A DNA stretch of 64,000 bases from the NCBI GenBank assembly GCA_017480785.1, contig JAFURZ010000010.1, positions 140,317-204,316 on the forward strand, written 5' to 3'. The position numbers and the translations under genes are program-made. Shown here piece by piece: positions 8,425 to 16,982 of this stretch (position 1 is its first letter; every line of letters starts with the position of its first letter). Under the pieces are notes generated by a model that saw nothing but the letters and a program-made list of their open reading frames with translations, ran no database searches and was not told where the DNA came from. This stretch comes from Bacteroidales bacterium. Its GTDB lineage: Bacteria > Bacteroidota > Bacteroidia > Bacteroidales > P3.

Positions 8425-8964
8425 TTAATTGATACATTGCTTTACTTGTTCCACTTCGACGAGATATACCAGCACCATCCGGGTGTTGATGCGGTCGCCG
8501 TCGCCCACGACGCCATAGGCTTGGTCGGAAGGCACGATGACGTGGGCGGTGGCGTTTCCGTGCAGCGTGCGCAGGGCGGCATCGAGGCCGCGGGTGGGCT
8601 TCAGGTGGCCGGCGACCACGGTGTCGGAGCGCCAGTCGTAGATGTCGTCGCCGCCCAGTGTCGACACGCGGTAGCGGAGGGCCACGGTGTCCTCGTAGCC
8701 GATGGCTTGGCCGAGAGGCACCTCGCTGTTCTCATACTCAGCCACCCACACGCCGTTGGGTAGTTTCTGTTTGGGCCAGCCGCGACGTTCCAGGAAGGCG
8801 TCAATCTGTTTCTCCTCGCTCTGGGCGATGATGCGGTTGGCGTTAATCATGTTCTCTTTCAGCGTGTCGCCCTTCGGGGCGCCGATGTCGTAGGCCGGCA
8901 CCTCGCGGCAACCCGCTGCGAGCAGGGCCGTAAGCAGGAGCAGTATGTGTGCGCTGTTCTTCAT
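8425..8964 (-). CDS. FKBP-like lipoprotein (GldI-like)
   Basis: The 179-residue product begins MKNSAHILLLLTALLAAGC (lipobox AAGC). After a charged linker (about 30-70) it has a divergent FKBP fold: VALRYRVSTLGGDDIYDW, LDAALRTLHGNATAHVIVP, SDQAYGVVGDGDRI and VLVYLVEVEQV. GldI of gliding Bacteroidota is a lipoprotein PPIase of this size; assignment as GldI-like is inference from size, fold and its place next to the DHH gene. It overlaps that gene by 4 nt (8961-8964). Confidence 0.8.
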   Translation of the reverse strand: MKNSAHILLLLTALLAAGCREVPAYDIGAPKGDTLKENMINANRIIAQSEEKQIDAFLERRGWPKQKLPNGVWVAEYENSEVPLGQAIGYEDTVALRYRVSTLGGDDIYDWRSDTVVAGHLKPTRGLDAALRTLHGNATAHVIVPSDQAYGVVGDGDRINTRMVLVYLVEVEQVKQCIN

Positions 8965-10004
8965 TGGTTTCCGGTCAGTCCCAGTTTCTTTTTCACAATC
9001 TCCACAGTCTCGTCGAGCGTCCGGAGGCTGGTGGCGCCGGCGGCACGCTTGTGGCCGCCGCCGTCGAACATCTCGCGGGCCAGCTGGTTCACGTCGTAGA
9101 GTTCTTTTGAGCGCAGCGAGAGGCGCACCTTGCCCTCCTCTTCGCGCACCAGTATGCCGCAGTCCACGTCCCGCAGGCGCATGACCTCGTTGATGAGGCC
9201 TGTGAGTTCGCTGCTTTGCACGCCCCCCTGGCTGATGTCGTCGGCCGAGAGGACCATGAGGGCCACGCGCTGCCGCTCGTAAACGGTGAGCCGGTGGGCC
9301 ACGGCGAAGCCGAAGAAGCGCAGCCGTGCCTCGGTGAAGACGTTCTTGATGCAGCGGTTGATGTGCATGGGGTCGATGCCGAAGTGCAGCAGGTCGGCGG
9401 CGGCCAGGTAGACGCTTGGCCGGTCGTTGCTGTAGCTGAAGGTGCCGGTGTCGGTGCAGATGCCTGTGAAGAGGCTCTCGGCGGCCTCCTTGCCGAAGAG
9501 CCCGTCGCCGAAGGCGGCGCGCATCAGCCAGTAGACCAGCTCGCAGGTGCTCGACGCGTCGGGCTCGCTGACTACGGTGTCGAACGCCTCGCGGTCGGGG
9601 CATTCGTGGTGGTCCACCAGCAGTTTCTTGGCCTGCGAGGCTCGCAGCCAGGGTTCCAGCATGCCGGTGCGGCCGAAGCTGCTGATGTCGAGCCCGACGA
9701 TAAGGTCGGCGTCGGCGATGGCCTCGCGACAGCGGTCGGGCGAGTCTTTCGCGCTGACGATGCGGTCGGTGTTGGGCAGCCAGGCCAGCTCCTCGGGTAC
9801 TCCGTCGGGGAGCAGGGGCGTCGCCTCGGACAGGCCGGCTGCCGTCAGCAGCGCCGTCATGCCGGTCAGCGACCCCACGGCGTCGCCGTCGGCATTGGTG
9901 TGGGCCACGAGCACCGCATGGCGCGCACGGCGCACCAGGGCACGCACGGCCTCGACGTCCCATTCCGAGTCGAATCCGACAGGGTATTTTCGCTCTATCT
10001 GCAT
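8961..10004 (-). CDS. nrnA: DHH-family phosphoesterase (NrnA-like oligoribonuclease/pAp phosphatase)
   Basis: The 347-residue protein has the DHH-family metal motifs VAHTNADGDAVGS (about residue 32), a central GLDISSFGRTG, VDHHECPDREAFDT (the DHH motif) and CTDTGTFSYSN. The C-terminal DHHA1 domain ends with MFDGGGHKRAAGA. NrnA enzymes degrade short RNA oligomers and 3'-phosphoadenosine-5'-phosphate. ATG at 10004 is chosen over a TTG 48 nt upstream, because the TAAATTTG promoter box at 10050-10057 would place the transcript start inside the longer reading. First gene of the run reaching to 842. Confidence 0.9.
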   Translation of the reverse strand: MQIERKYPVGFDSEWDVEAVRALVRRARHAVLVAHTNADGDAVGSLTGMTALLTAAGLSEATPLLPDGVPEELAWLPNTDRIVSAKDSPDRCREAIADADLIVGLDISSFGRTGMLEPWLRASQAKKLLVDHHECPDREAFDTVVSEPDASSTCELVYWLMRAAFGDGLFGKEAAESLFTGICTDTGTFSYSNDRPSVYLAAADLLHFGIDPMHINRCIKNVFTEARLRFFGFAVAHRLTVYERQRVALMVLSADDISQGGVQSSELTGLINEVMRLRDVDCGILVREEEGKVRLSLRSKELYDVNQLAREMFDGGGHKRAAGATSLRTLDETVEIVKKKLGLTGNQ

Positions 10005-10049
10005 AAACCACAACGGTTTGGAATGCCAAATCGGCTCCCAATCCAACTG

Positions 10050-10057
10050 CAAATTTA
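10050..10057 (-). promoter_or_regulatory. Bacteroidota -7 box for the nrnA run
   Basis: The minus strand reads TAAATTTG followed by C, matching TAnnTTTG. The expected transcription start is near 10043, leaving a leader of about 39 nt before ATG at 10004. A -33 TTG at the standard distance is weak. Confidence 0.65.
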
Positions 10058-10167
10058 CACAAAAATCCCGATATAATCACAGCAATAAAAAAAGTTTATA
10101 CATTGTATTTAGAGACGGCAATAAACGGCCCCAGTTCAATGCCGCTAACAATCAGTGTTTTGTATTG

Positions 10168-10230
10168 CTGTTCTTTTACTGTTCTTTTACTGTTCTTTAC
10201 GAATTTGTAAAGAACGCGTAAAGAACTGGT
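10168..10230. repeat. CTGTTCTT-family inverted repeat with GTTCTTTTACT units
   Basis: Three tandem GTTCTTT(T)ACT units run left to right, then a loop GAATTT, then two inverse units GTAAAGAAC. The central stem GTTCTTTAC/GTAAAGAAC is perfect. It lies in the 447-bp divergent gap between nrnA (-) and the cyclophilin (+). The rest of that gap (10231-10451) holds only purine-rich, AGTGGAGAG-like tandem sequence and no clear TAnnTTTG box for the rightward gene. Confidence 0.85.
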
Positions 10231-10451
10231 GGTAATTGGTTGTAAAAGAGAGGGATAATTATGCGGGGTGTCTATGGCGCTGTATGTGTGTGGCTTAGGG
10301 GAGGGTTGAGGGGAGATGGAGGTTAAATTAACAAAAATTTTTTAACATTTACACAATAAAATGCAATAAACGCAGTTAAAGTGGCACTAAAGGAAGTGGA
10401 AAGTGGAGAGAGGAGAGTGAGAACGGAGAGATTATTTATACAACTTAATAT

Positions 10452-10910
10452 ATGAAAGCTGTAATCAAGACTGCGAAAGGCACGATGCATGCAGAGCTGT
10501 ATGCCAAGGAGGTGCCGGGCACTGTGGCCAATTTTGTGAAGTTGGCCAAGAGCGGTTTCTACGATGGACTGCGGTTCCACCGGGTGATACCTGATTTCGT
10601 CATTCAGGGTGGCTGTCCGTACAGCCGTACGGTGGGAGACCCGCGGACGGGCACTGGCGGCCCGGGCTGGAGCATCAAGTGCGAGACTTCGGCGCCGCGC
10701 CAGCACCACGACCGGGGTGTGCTGAGCATGGCGCATGCCGGCAAGGATACCGGCGGGAGCCAGTTTTTTGTGTGCCACAACCGGCGGAGCACGCAGCACC
10801 TGGACGGTGTGCACACCTGCTTCGGCCGTGTGGCGGAGGAGGACTGGCCTGTGATTGACGCCATCAGGCCGAATGATTTGATTGAAAGTATCACAATAGA
10901 GGAGGAATAG
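10452..10910 (+). CDS. Cyclophilin-type peptidyl-prolyl cis-trans isomerase
   Basis: The 152-residue protein is a minimal single-domain cyclophilin without a signal peptide, so it is cytoplasmic. It has the core [19 protein letters not shown] and [13 protein letters not shown] around the catalytic Arg and the proline pocket. It accelerates prolyl isomerisation during folding. The stop is 3 nt before the response-regulator gene, so the two are probably co-transcribed. It is the third PPIase within 3.5 kb, after the two FKBP lipoproteins on the other strand. Confidence 0.95.
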   Translation: MKAVIKTAKGTMHAELYAKEVPGTVANFVKLAKSGFYDGLRFHRVIPDFVIQGGCPYSRTVGDPRTGTGGPGWSIKCETSAPRQHHDRGVLSMAHAGKDTGGSQFFVCHNRRSTQHLDGVHTCFGRVAEEDWPVIDAIRPNDLIESITIEEE

Positions 10911-10913
10911 GTT

Positions 10914-11606
10914 ATGAATTTAGGAATCAAATTGCTGGTTGCCGAGGACGACCCGAACTTGGGTACCATCCTGAAGGCTTATCTGACCCAGAAGGGTTAC
11001 ACGGTGGTGTGGGCGAAGGACGGGGAGGAGGCGTTGACTTGTTTCGACGAGGAGGATGTGGATGCCTGCATACTGGACGTGATGATGCCGGTGAAGGACG
11101 GTTTCGCGGTGGCGAAGGAGATAAGGAAGGTTGACAAGAAGGTGCCCATCATCTTCTTGACCGCCAAGAACCTGGAGGAGGACAAGTTGAAGGGTTTCGA
11201 GGTGGGAGCGGACGACTACATGACGAAGCCGTTCTCGATGGAGGAGCTGCTGGCGCGGTTGAACGCGACGATGCGGCGCTCGTTCAATGAGGACCGGCCG
11301 GACAAGAATGTGTTCCGGATAGGAAATTTCACGTTCGACTATGTGCACCAGACGTTGACGATAGGCGACACGGTGCAGCGGTTGACGGCGAAGGAGTGCG
11401 ACCTGCTGCGTATCTTCGCCATCAATTTCAACCAGTTGGTGGACCGCAACACGACGCTGCAGAAGATTTGGAAGGACGACAGCTACTTTGCGGCGCGTTC
11501 GATGGATGTGTATATCACGAAGCTGCGGAAGTACCTGAAGGCTGACCCGACGGTGGAGATTGTGAATGTGCACGGGGTAGGGTTCAAGCTGACGCACAAG
11601 GAGTAG
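10914..11606 (+). CDS. rprY: OmpR/PhoB-family response regulator (RprY-like)
   Basis: The 230-residue regulator has an N-terminal receiver (1-120) with acidic E11-D12-D13, phospho-acceptor D55 in ILDVMMP, T83 and K105 in MTKPFS. A winged-helix DNA-binding domain follows (about 130-230; LTAKECDLLRIFA, SMDVYITKLRKYLKADP). Strong resemblance to Bacteroides RprY, including GFEVGADDYMTKPFSMEELLARLNA, suggests orthology; this is from memory of the family. No histidine kinase gene is adjacent, so its partner is elsewhere or it is an orphan. Confidence 0.9.
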   Translation: MNLGIKLLVAEDDPNLGTILKAYLTQKGYTVVWAKDGEEALTCFDEEDVDACILDVMMPVKDGFAVAKEIRKVDKKVPIIFLTAKNLEEDKLKGFEVGADDYMTKPFSMEELLARLNATMRRSFNEDRPDKNVFRIGNFTFDYVHQTLTIGDTVQRLTAKECDLLRIFAINFNQLVDRNTTLQKIWKDDSYFAARSMDVYITKLRKYLKADPTVEIVNVHGVGFKLTHKE

Positions 11607-11613
11607 ATGATAG

Positions 11614-12405
11614 ATGAGGCTGACGTTTTTGGGTACGGGGACGTCGCAGGGTGTGCCGGTGATAGCGTGCCACTGCGGGGTGTGCCGGTCGACGGACGAG
11701 CGGGACCGGCGTCTGCGCACGTCGGCGTTGCTGCGTACGGACGGGGGGAGGAATATCCTTTTCGATATCGGGCCTGATTTCCGTCAGCAGATGCTGCGAG
11801 AGGGGGTGGAGCGGCTGGACGCGATACTGATTACGCATGCGCACCGCGACCACGTGGGAGGGCTGGACGACATCAGGTCGTTCAATTATGTGCAGGGGAG
11901 GAAGATGGATGTGTACCTGAACGAGGAGGCTGCGCGGGCGATAAGAAACGACTATCATTATATTTTCGAGCCGCATGTGTATCCTGGCCTTCCGGAGGCG
12001 GAGCTGCATGTTCTGGGCCTCACCGGGGGGGGCTCTCCGATTGGAGAGGGGAGTGTAGAGGTGGCAGGTGTGATGGTGACGCCTATCAAGGCGATGCACA
12101 AGGATTTGCCGGTGCTGGGGTACCGTGTGGGGAAGATGGCGTATGTTACGGATGCCAACTATATTGCGGAGGAGGAGCAGGAGAAGCTGAGGGGGTTGAA
12201 GGTGCTGGTGCTGAACGCGCTGCGGAAGGAGAAGCACTTCTCGCACTTCTGTTTGGGCGAGGCGCTGGAGCTGATTGAACGGGTGAAGCCTGAGCGGGCA
12301 CTGCTGACGCACATCAGCCACGAGATGGGGCTGCATGCCGAGGTGTCGGACGAGTTGCCGGCAGGAGTGGAACTGGCGTATGACGGGGAGGAGGTGGAGA
12401 TATGA
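11614..12405 (+). CDS. Metallo-beta-lactamase-fold hydrolase (PhnP/RNase Z-like)
   Basis: The 263-residue protein starts LTFLGTGTSQGVPVIACHCGVC and has the di-metal motif THAHRDHVGG (HxHxDH) near residue 72, a downstream His in AMHKDLPVLGYR, an Asp in YVTDANYI and a His in LLTHISHEMG. It belongs to the family annotated as phosphodiesterases of the PhnP type; the natural substrate is unknown. The loop at about 135-147 (LTGGGSPIGEG) is encoded by an inserted palindromic repeat. The last codons overlap the start of the glycosyltransferase. Confidence 0.88.
   Translation: MRLTFLGTGTSQGVPVIACHCGVCRSTDERDRRLRTSALLRTDGGRNILFDIGPDFRQQMLREGVERLDAILITHAHRDHVGGLDDIRSFNYVQGRKMDVYLNEEAARAIRNDYHYIFEPHVYPGLPEAELHVLGLTGGGSPIGEGSVEVAGVMVTPIKAMHKDLPVLGYRVGKMAYVTDANYIAEEEQEKLRGLKVLVLNALRKEKHFSHFCLGEALELIERVKPERALLTHISHEMGLHAEVSDELPAGVELAYDGEEVEI
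12016..12054 (+). repeat. In-frame palindromic repeat inside the MBL-fold gene
   Basis: GGCCTCACCG, a G run and CTCTCCGATTGGAGAG form a hairpin-like unit that codes for LTGGGSPIGEG in a surface loop. The same unit occurs at 12478 and twice at 20828-20923. Confidence 0.8.
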
Positions 12406-13337
12406 TGCTGAGTGTGTGTGTGCCGGTGTACAACTACGATGCGCGGGGCCTAGTGAGGAGCCTGGCCGCGCAGGCAAGCCTCACCCCCGGCTCCTCTCCG
12501 ACTGGAGAGGGGAGAGAAGTGGAGGTGGTGTGCTTGGACGACGGTTCGGGCCCTGAGTGGAGAGAACGGGGAGAGGAGCTGAAGAAGTGGGGGAGGTATG
12601 TGAGGCTGGAGGAGAATGTAGGGAGGTCGCGTGTGAGGAATTTGTTCCTGGACTATACGGAGGGTGACTGGCTGCTGTTTCTGGATGTGGATTCGGAGGT
12701 GGGGGAGGGTTTTCTGGCCCGCTATGTGGAGGCGTTGCATGAGGGAGTGGATGTGGTTGTGGGCGGCAGGGTGTATGACCGTCGCGGGAACGACGATGCG
12801 CACCGGCTGCGCTACCTGTACGGCACGGAGGTGGAGAGCAAGGGAGTGGAGTGGCGGCGGCGCCATCCGTACCAGTCATTTATGAGCAACAATTTCGCGG
12901 TGAGGCGCGAGGTGCTGCGGCGGTATCCGTTCGACGAGAGTATTACGCATTACGGGCATGAGGACACGTTGTTCGGCTACCGGCTGGAGCAGGCGGGGGT
13001 GAGGATAGTGCATATTGACAATCCGGTGGTGAACGGGGAGGTGGAGGAGAACGAGGAGTTCCTGGCGAAGACGGTGGAGGCAGTGCGGACGCTGGCGGAG
13101 GTGGAGGAGCGGTTTGCTGGGGACGAGAGGTTTGGGGAGCGAGTGCGCCTGGTGGGTGCCTACCGGCGCCTGCGGCGGCTGGGATTGACGAGGCCGGTGG
13201 GCTGGCTGTGCGAGCTGATGCGCCGTCCGATGGAGAGTCATTTCAGGAGCGGCAACGCTGTGAGTGTTGCGCAGCTGAATTTCTATAAGTTAGGAGAGTT
13301 TATTAAAGCAAAAAACAAAATTAATAAAAACGTATAA
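12402..13337 (+). CDS. Family 2 (GT-A) glycosyltransferase
   Basis: The 311-residue protein opens with the GT2 strand LSVCVPVYNYD, has VVCLDDGSG and NVGRSRVRNLFLDYTEGDWLLFLDVDSEV (the DxD-type metal site is DVD), and a nucleotide-sugar binding fold through about residue 230. The acceptor is unknown; adjacent envelope genes suggest lipopolysaccharide or another cell-surface glycan. Residues about 28-37 (LTPGSSPTGEG) come from a palindromic DNA repeat inserted just before the EVVCLDDGS strand. The gene begins on the ATG overlapping the MBL stop. Confidence 0.88.
   Translation: MMLSVCVPVYNYDARGLVRSLAAQASLTPGSSPTGEGREVEVVCLDDGSGPEWRERGEELKKWGRYVRLEENVGRSRVRNLFLDYTEGDWLLFLDVDSEVGEGFLARYVEALHEGVDVVVGGRVYDRRGNDDAHRLRYLYGTEVESKGVEWRRRHPYQSFMSNNFAVRREVLRRYPFDESITHYGHEDTLFGYRLEQAGVRIVHIDNPVVNGEVEENEEFLAKTVEAVRTLAEVEERFAGDERFGERVRLVGAYRRLRRLGLTRPVGWLCELMRRPMESHFRSGNAVSVAQLNFYKLGEFIKAKNKINKNV
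12478..12516 (+). repeat. In-frame palindromic repeat inside the glycosyltransferase gene
   Basis: GCCTCACCCCCGGCTCC leads into CTCTCCGACTGGAGAG, the same unit as at 12016. It is read in the same frame, giving SLTPGSSPTGEG. Confidence 0.82.
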
Positions 13338-13340
13338 ATT

Positions 13341-13970
13341 ATGAAAATAACTGTAAAAATTGCAACATTGCTCACGTTGGGGCTGTTTGTTTGCGGCACG
13401 GCCATGGGGCAGGTGCAGGAGACGAAGACTTACAAGGACGGAAGCGTCTACACGGGCCAGTTCAACGGGAAGGGGAAGAAGGAGGGCACAGGCCGAATGG
13501 TGTGGCCCAACGGCAACGAGTACGAGGGACAGTGGAAGAAGGACAAGCCGCACGGCGAGGGTACGTTCACCTATGCCAACGGCATTACCTACCAGGGGCA
13601 GTGGGAGGAGAACGTGGCTAAAGGAAGCGGGACGATTACGATGCCGAACGGATGTGTCCTTGTGGGCGAGTGGACGGAGATGGGCAACGGAGTGGGCGTG
13701 GCCACGTGGGCTGACGGCACCCGCTATGAGGGGCCGTTCAAGGACGGTGCCGCGCATGGAGAGGGCATCAAGATTTGGCCGAACGGTGACCGCTACGAGG
13801 GTACGTTCTCGATGGGTCACATGTCGGGTCAGGGTACATGCAAGTACCACGACGGGGCAGTCTATACGGGAAGCTGGAACAACGACATGTATAACGGTCA
13901 GGGCCGCTATGTGGGCGCTGACGGCAGTGTGTCGGAGGGTACTTTCCGCGCAGGTAAACTACAGAAATAA
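13341..13970 (+). CDS. Secreted MORN-repeat protein
   Basis: The 209-residue protein has a signal peptide (MKITVKIATLLTLGLFVCG to about residue 23) and then seven to eight MORN units of about 23 residues with the pattern YEGxWxxgxxHGxGxxxxxnG (for example GNEYEGQWKKDKPHGEGTF). MORN repeats bind lipids or proteins and form extended beta sheets. No other domain is attached. It is followed 6 nt later by a lipoprotein gene. Role unknown. Confidence 0.88.
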   Translation: MKITVKIATLLTLGLFVCGTAMGQVQETKTYKDGSVYTGQFNGKGKKEGTGRMVWPNGNEYEGQWKKDKPHGEGTFTYANGITYQGQWEENVAKGSGTITMPNGCVLVGEWTEMGNGVGVATWADGTRYEGPFKDGAAHGEGIKIWPNGDRYEGTFSMGHMSGQGTCKYHDGAVYTGSWNNDMYNGQGRYVGADGSVSEGTFRAGKLQK

Positions 13971-13976
13971 AACGAG

Positions 13977-14822
13977 ATGAAACGGTTAATTTATGTAATG
14001 CTTCTGTTGTCCGCGATGTTGTTTTCCGGATGCTGGGGGAGCCGATATGTGTCGGCCGACAGCGCGCTGGAGGAGATGTATGTGGGCAAGAGCTACTATG
14101 AGGTGCTAGACGATTTCGGCCGTCCAAGCTCGACGGTTGACGACGGCAACCAGGGCACGCGGGCGGTGTACAGGAACGTCAGCCTGCTGGGTACGCGAGC
14201 CGCGGGGATGTACCGGCGGTACAACATGCGAAACAAGCGGACTGGGGAGAGCGGGGAGCCTACGGGCGACATCTCTTTCTTCTTCAACGCGAAGATGCGC
14301 TGCTATGCGGTCAGCAGCAACCTGCAGTGTGAACGGGTGAAGGAGCAGAAGGAGCGGCCGGCGCCGCGTGATCCCAACCGGTGGGCCTGGGAGAATCCCA
14401 AGGTGCCGCGCAGCATTGATTTTCCGGAGGTTGAGCGCCGTTCGCCCAATGCCGACGTGATTAGCATTGAGCGCATCGAGGTGAACAAGGAGAATACGGT
14501 GGTGCACTTCCGCTACCATGCCCGCACGCCGAAGAAGCGCCCTGTTCCCGACTATGGGGTGAGCATCATGCCGGACATCTATATAGTGGACGAGGCCACG
14601 GGTCGTCGCAGTGCCTTGGTCGAGGCCGAGGGCATCACGCTGTATCCGGAGCAAACCTTCTTTGCCCACAATGTGGGTGGCTACGACATGCTCAACTACA
14701 CGCTAACGTTCGAGCCTGTCGAGCGCCAGACGGTGAAAATCAGCATTATCGAGCCGGGGCATTCGGGATGCAGTTTTTACGGCATCGACATCGAGACCCG
14801 TCTGCAACCGCGATTAGAATAA
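13977..14822 (+). CDS. Lipoprotein of unknown function
   Basis: The 281-residue product begins MKRLIYVMLLLSAMLFSGC (lipobox FSGC). Residues about 30-70 (YVGKSYYEVLDDFGRPSSTVDD) resemble the SmpA/OmlA-like fold, in which a short GKSxxEVxxxFGxP motif begins a two-strand domain; this is a tentative match. The second half (about 150-281) looks beta-rich, with IERIEVNKENTVVHFRY. It probably sits in the outer membrane. It is close to the MORN gene and 18 nt before the S9 peptidase, so one transcript is likely. Confidence 0.75.
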   Translation: MKRLIYVMLLLSAMLFSGCWGSRYVSADSALEEMYVGKSYYEVLDDFGRPSSTVDDGNQGTRAVYRNVSLLGTRAAGMYRRYNMRNKRTGESGEPTGDISFFFNAKMRCYAVSSNLQCERVKEQKERPAPRDPNRWAWENPKVPRSIDFPEVERRSPNADVISIERIEVNKENTVVHFRYHARTPKKRPVPDYGVSIMPDIYIVDEATGRRSALVEAEGITLYPEQTFFAHNVGGYDMLNYTLTFEPVERQTVKISIIEPGHSGCSFYGIDIETRLQPRLE

Positions 14823-14840
14823 CGTATAACATACCAAAAC

Positions 14841-16940
14841 ATGAAGAAAACAACAATACTACTGATGGCAGGGGCGTTGAGCATGGTTGCATGCCGTCCC
14901 GCTGCCGAGAAACCGATTGAGAAGCCGCAGGTGACGGTGGAGGACGGCCGTTTCACCCCCGAGGTGATGTGGAGCTTGGGCGTGATGAGCGAGTATGCCG
15001 TCAGTCCCGACGGCAGCGAGGTGCTCTACACGGTGCGCTACACCGACATGGAGCAAAACAAGAACAACGCCGAGCTTTACCGTATGTTCACCTCCGGCGG
15101 CGAGGCGCAGCGCCTGACCACCACCGCACAAAGCGAGTTCAACCCCGCATGGTATGACGAGGGCACCATCATGTACTGCCGTGGCAGCCAGATTCTCGCG
15201 ATGAACCTCAAGAGCAAGAAAGAGACCGTTGTGGCCGAGTGCGAGCGCGGCTTCGAGGGCTTCAAGATTGCCCCCGATGGGAAGTCGCTGGTCTACATCT
15301 CGACCATTCCCGTGGAGCGTCCGGAGCATATCAACAAACTCTATGCCGGCCTCGACAAGACCACGGGCCGCATCAACGAGGACCTGATGTACCGCCACTG
15401 GGACAACTGGGTGGACGAGATACCCCAGATATTCTACGTGCCGCTGGAGAACGGCAAGGCCGTGATGGACAAGGTGGTCAACATCATCGACAGCACCTTC
15501 GAGAGTCCCATGCGCCCGTGGGGCGGTACGGAGCAGTACAACTACAGCCCCGACAGCAAGACCATTGCCTACACCTGCCGCAAGAAGACGGGTTATGACT
15601 ACGCCCACTCGACCAACAGCGACATCTACCTCTATAATATAGAGACCGGCGAGACGCGCAACATCAGCGAGGGCATCATGGGCTACGACCAGAACCCCGT
15701 GTTCAGCCACGACGGCAAGATGATTGCCTGGGAGAGCATGGAGCGCGACGGCTACGAGAGCGACAAGCTGCGCCTGATGGTGATGGACCTCGAGAGCGGC
15801 GAGAAGACCGACTACACCGAAGGCTTCGACTACGGTGTGATGAGTATCAACTGGGCTCCGGACGACAAGGAGCTCTACGCGGTGGTGATGTACCGCGGCA
15901 TGAACGAGATATTCGCCTTCAACCGCGAGACCAAGGCCATTCGCCAGATAAGCCACGGTTACCACGACGTGAACGGCATCCAGATGGCTGGCGACAAGAT
16001 TATTGCCACCCAGGTCTCGATGCAGTACCCGGCCACACTCTATGCCTACAATGTCAGCGACGACAAGGTCGAGGGCACCAAACTCAGCACCTTCAACGAC
16101 GACGTGCTCTCGCAGGTGCGCATGGGTGAGGTCAGGGAACAGTGGGTGAAGACCGTCGACGGCAAGGAGATGCTCACCTGGATTATCTACCCCTACGACT
16201 ACGACTCGACCAAGACCTATCCTGCGCTGCTCTTCTGCGAGGGCGGTCCTCAGAGCATGGTGAGCCAGTTCTGGAGCACCCGTTGGAACTTCGAGGTGAT
16301 GAGCGGTGCCGGCTACTTCGTCATCGCCCCCAACCGCCGCGGCTGCCCGGGCTTCGGCATGGAATGGCTCGAGGAAATCAGCGGCGACTACGGCGGACTC
16401 TGCATGCAGGATTACATGTCGGCCACCGACTGGGCTGCCGCCAACATCCCGCAGATTGACCGTGAGCGCATCGGTGCCTGCGGCGCCTCGTTCGGCGGCT
16501 ACAGCATCTATTGGCTTGCCGGCCACAACCACGACGTGAAGGGCTACAACGAGGGCCGCCGCTTCAAGGCTTTCCTGGCCCACAACGGCATGTTCAACTT
16601 CGAGCAGCAGTACCTCGAGACCGAGGAGATGTGGTTCGACAACTGGGACCTCGGCGGCCCCTACTGGGACTGGAACAACCCGCAAATCAAGAAGAGCTAT
16701 AGCAACTCGCCCCACCTCTTCGTCGACAAGTGGAACACGCCCATCTGCGTCATCCACTCGGAGTTCGACTTCCGCATTGTGGCCAGCGAGGGTATGGCGG
16801 CCTACAACGCAGCCCAGATGCGCCACATCCGCAGCCGCTACCTCTACTTCCCCGACGAGACCCACTGGGTGCTCAAGCCGCAGAACAGCCTCCTGTGGCA
16901 CCGCAACTTCATCGACTGGTTCGATGAGTGTTTGAAATAA
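14841..16940 (+). CDS. S9-family (prolyl oligopeptidase/DPP-like) serine peptidase, lipoprotein
   Basis: The 699-residue exopeptidase has a lipoprotein-type leader (MKKTTILLMAGALSMVAC), a beta-propeller half (about 40-420; repeats such as YSPDSKTIAYTCRK) and a C-terminal alpha/beta-hydrolase domain. The catalytic triad is visible: S550 in GACGASFGGYS, D643 in SEFDFRI and H675 in DETHWVL. The family cuts dipeptides or tripeptides in the periplasm; Porphyromonas DPP5 has the same size and layout. Substrate preference cannot be read from the sequence. A strong terminator follows. Confidence 0.93.
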   Translation: MKKTTILLMAGALSMVACRPAAEKPIEKPQVTVEDGRFTPEVMWSLGVMSEYAVSPDGSEVLYTVRYTDMEQNKNNAELYRMFTSGGEAQRLTTTAQSEFNPAWYDEGTIMYCRGSQILAMNLKSKKETVVAECERGFEGFKIAPDGKSLVYISTIPVERPEHINKLYAGLDKTTGRINEDLMYRHWDNWVDEIPQIFYVPLENGKAVMDKVVNIIDSTFESPMRPWGGTEQYNYSPDSKTIAYTCRKKTGYDYAHSTNSDIYLYNIETGETRNISEGIMGYDQNPVFSHDGKMIAWESMERDGYESDKLRLMVMDLESGEKTDYTEGFDYGVMSINWAPDDKELYAVVMYRGMNEIFAFNRETKAIRQISHGYHDVNGIQMAGDKIIATQVSMQYPATLYAYNVSDDKVEGTKLSTFNDDVLSQVRMGEVREQWVKTVDGKEMLTWIIYPYDYDSTKTYPALLFCEGGPQSMVSQFWSTRWNFEVMSGAGYFVIAPNRRGCPGFGMEWLEEISGDYGGLCMQDYMSATDWAAANIPQIDRERIGACGASFGGYSIYWLAGHNHDVKGYNEGRRFKAFLAHNGMFNFEQQYLETEEMWFDNWDLGGPYWDWNNPQIKKSYSNSPHLFVDKWNTPICVIHSEFDFRIVASEGMAAYNAAQMRHIRSRYLYFPDETHWVLKPQNSLLWHRNFIDWFDECLK

Positions 16941-16949
16941 GAGACAGAA

Positions 16950-16982
16950 AAGAAGGGCCCGCAACCGCGGGCCCTTTCTTTT
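16950..16982. terminator. Bidirectional terminator between convergent genes
   Basis: An AGAAGGGCCCGC/GCGGGCCCTTCT-type stem with an AACC loop is flanked by A-rich sequence on the left and T-rich on the right, serving both the S9 peptidase and the peptide-binding protein gene. Confidence 0.85.

Noticed and set aside
8425-10080. A 551-residue open frame covering the GldI-like lipoprotein and the nrnA region
   Set aside because: Its first two thirds are Arg/Pro/Ala-rich, typical of a GC-rich shadow of nrnA; only the last 179 residues are a real protein.
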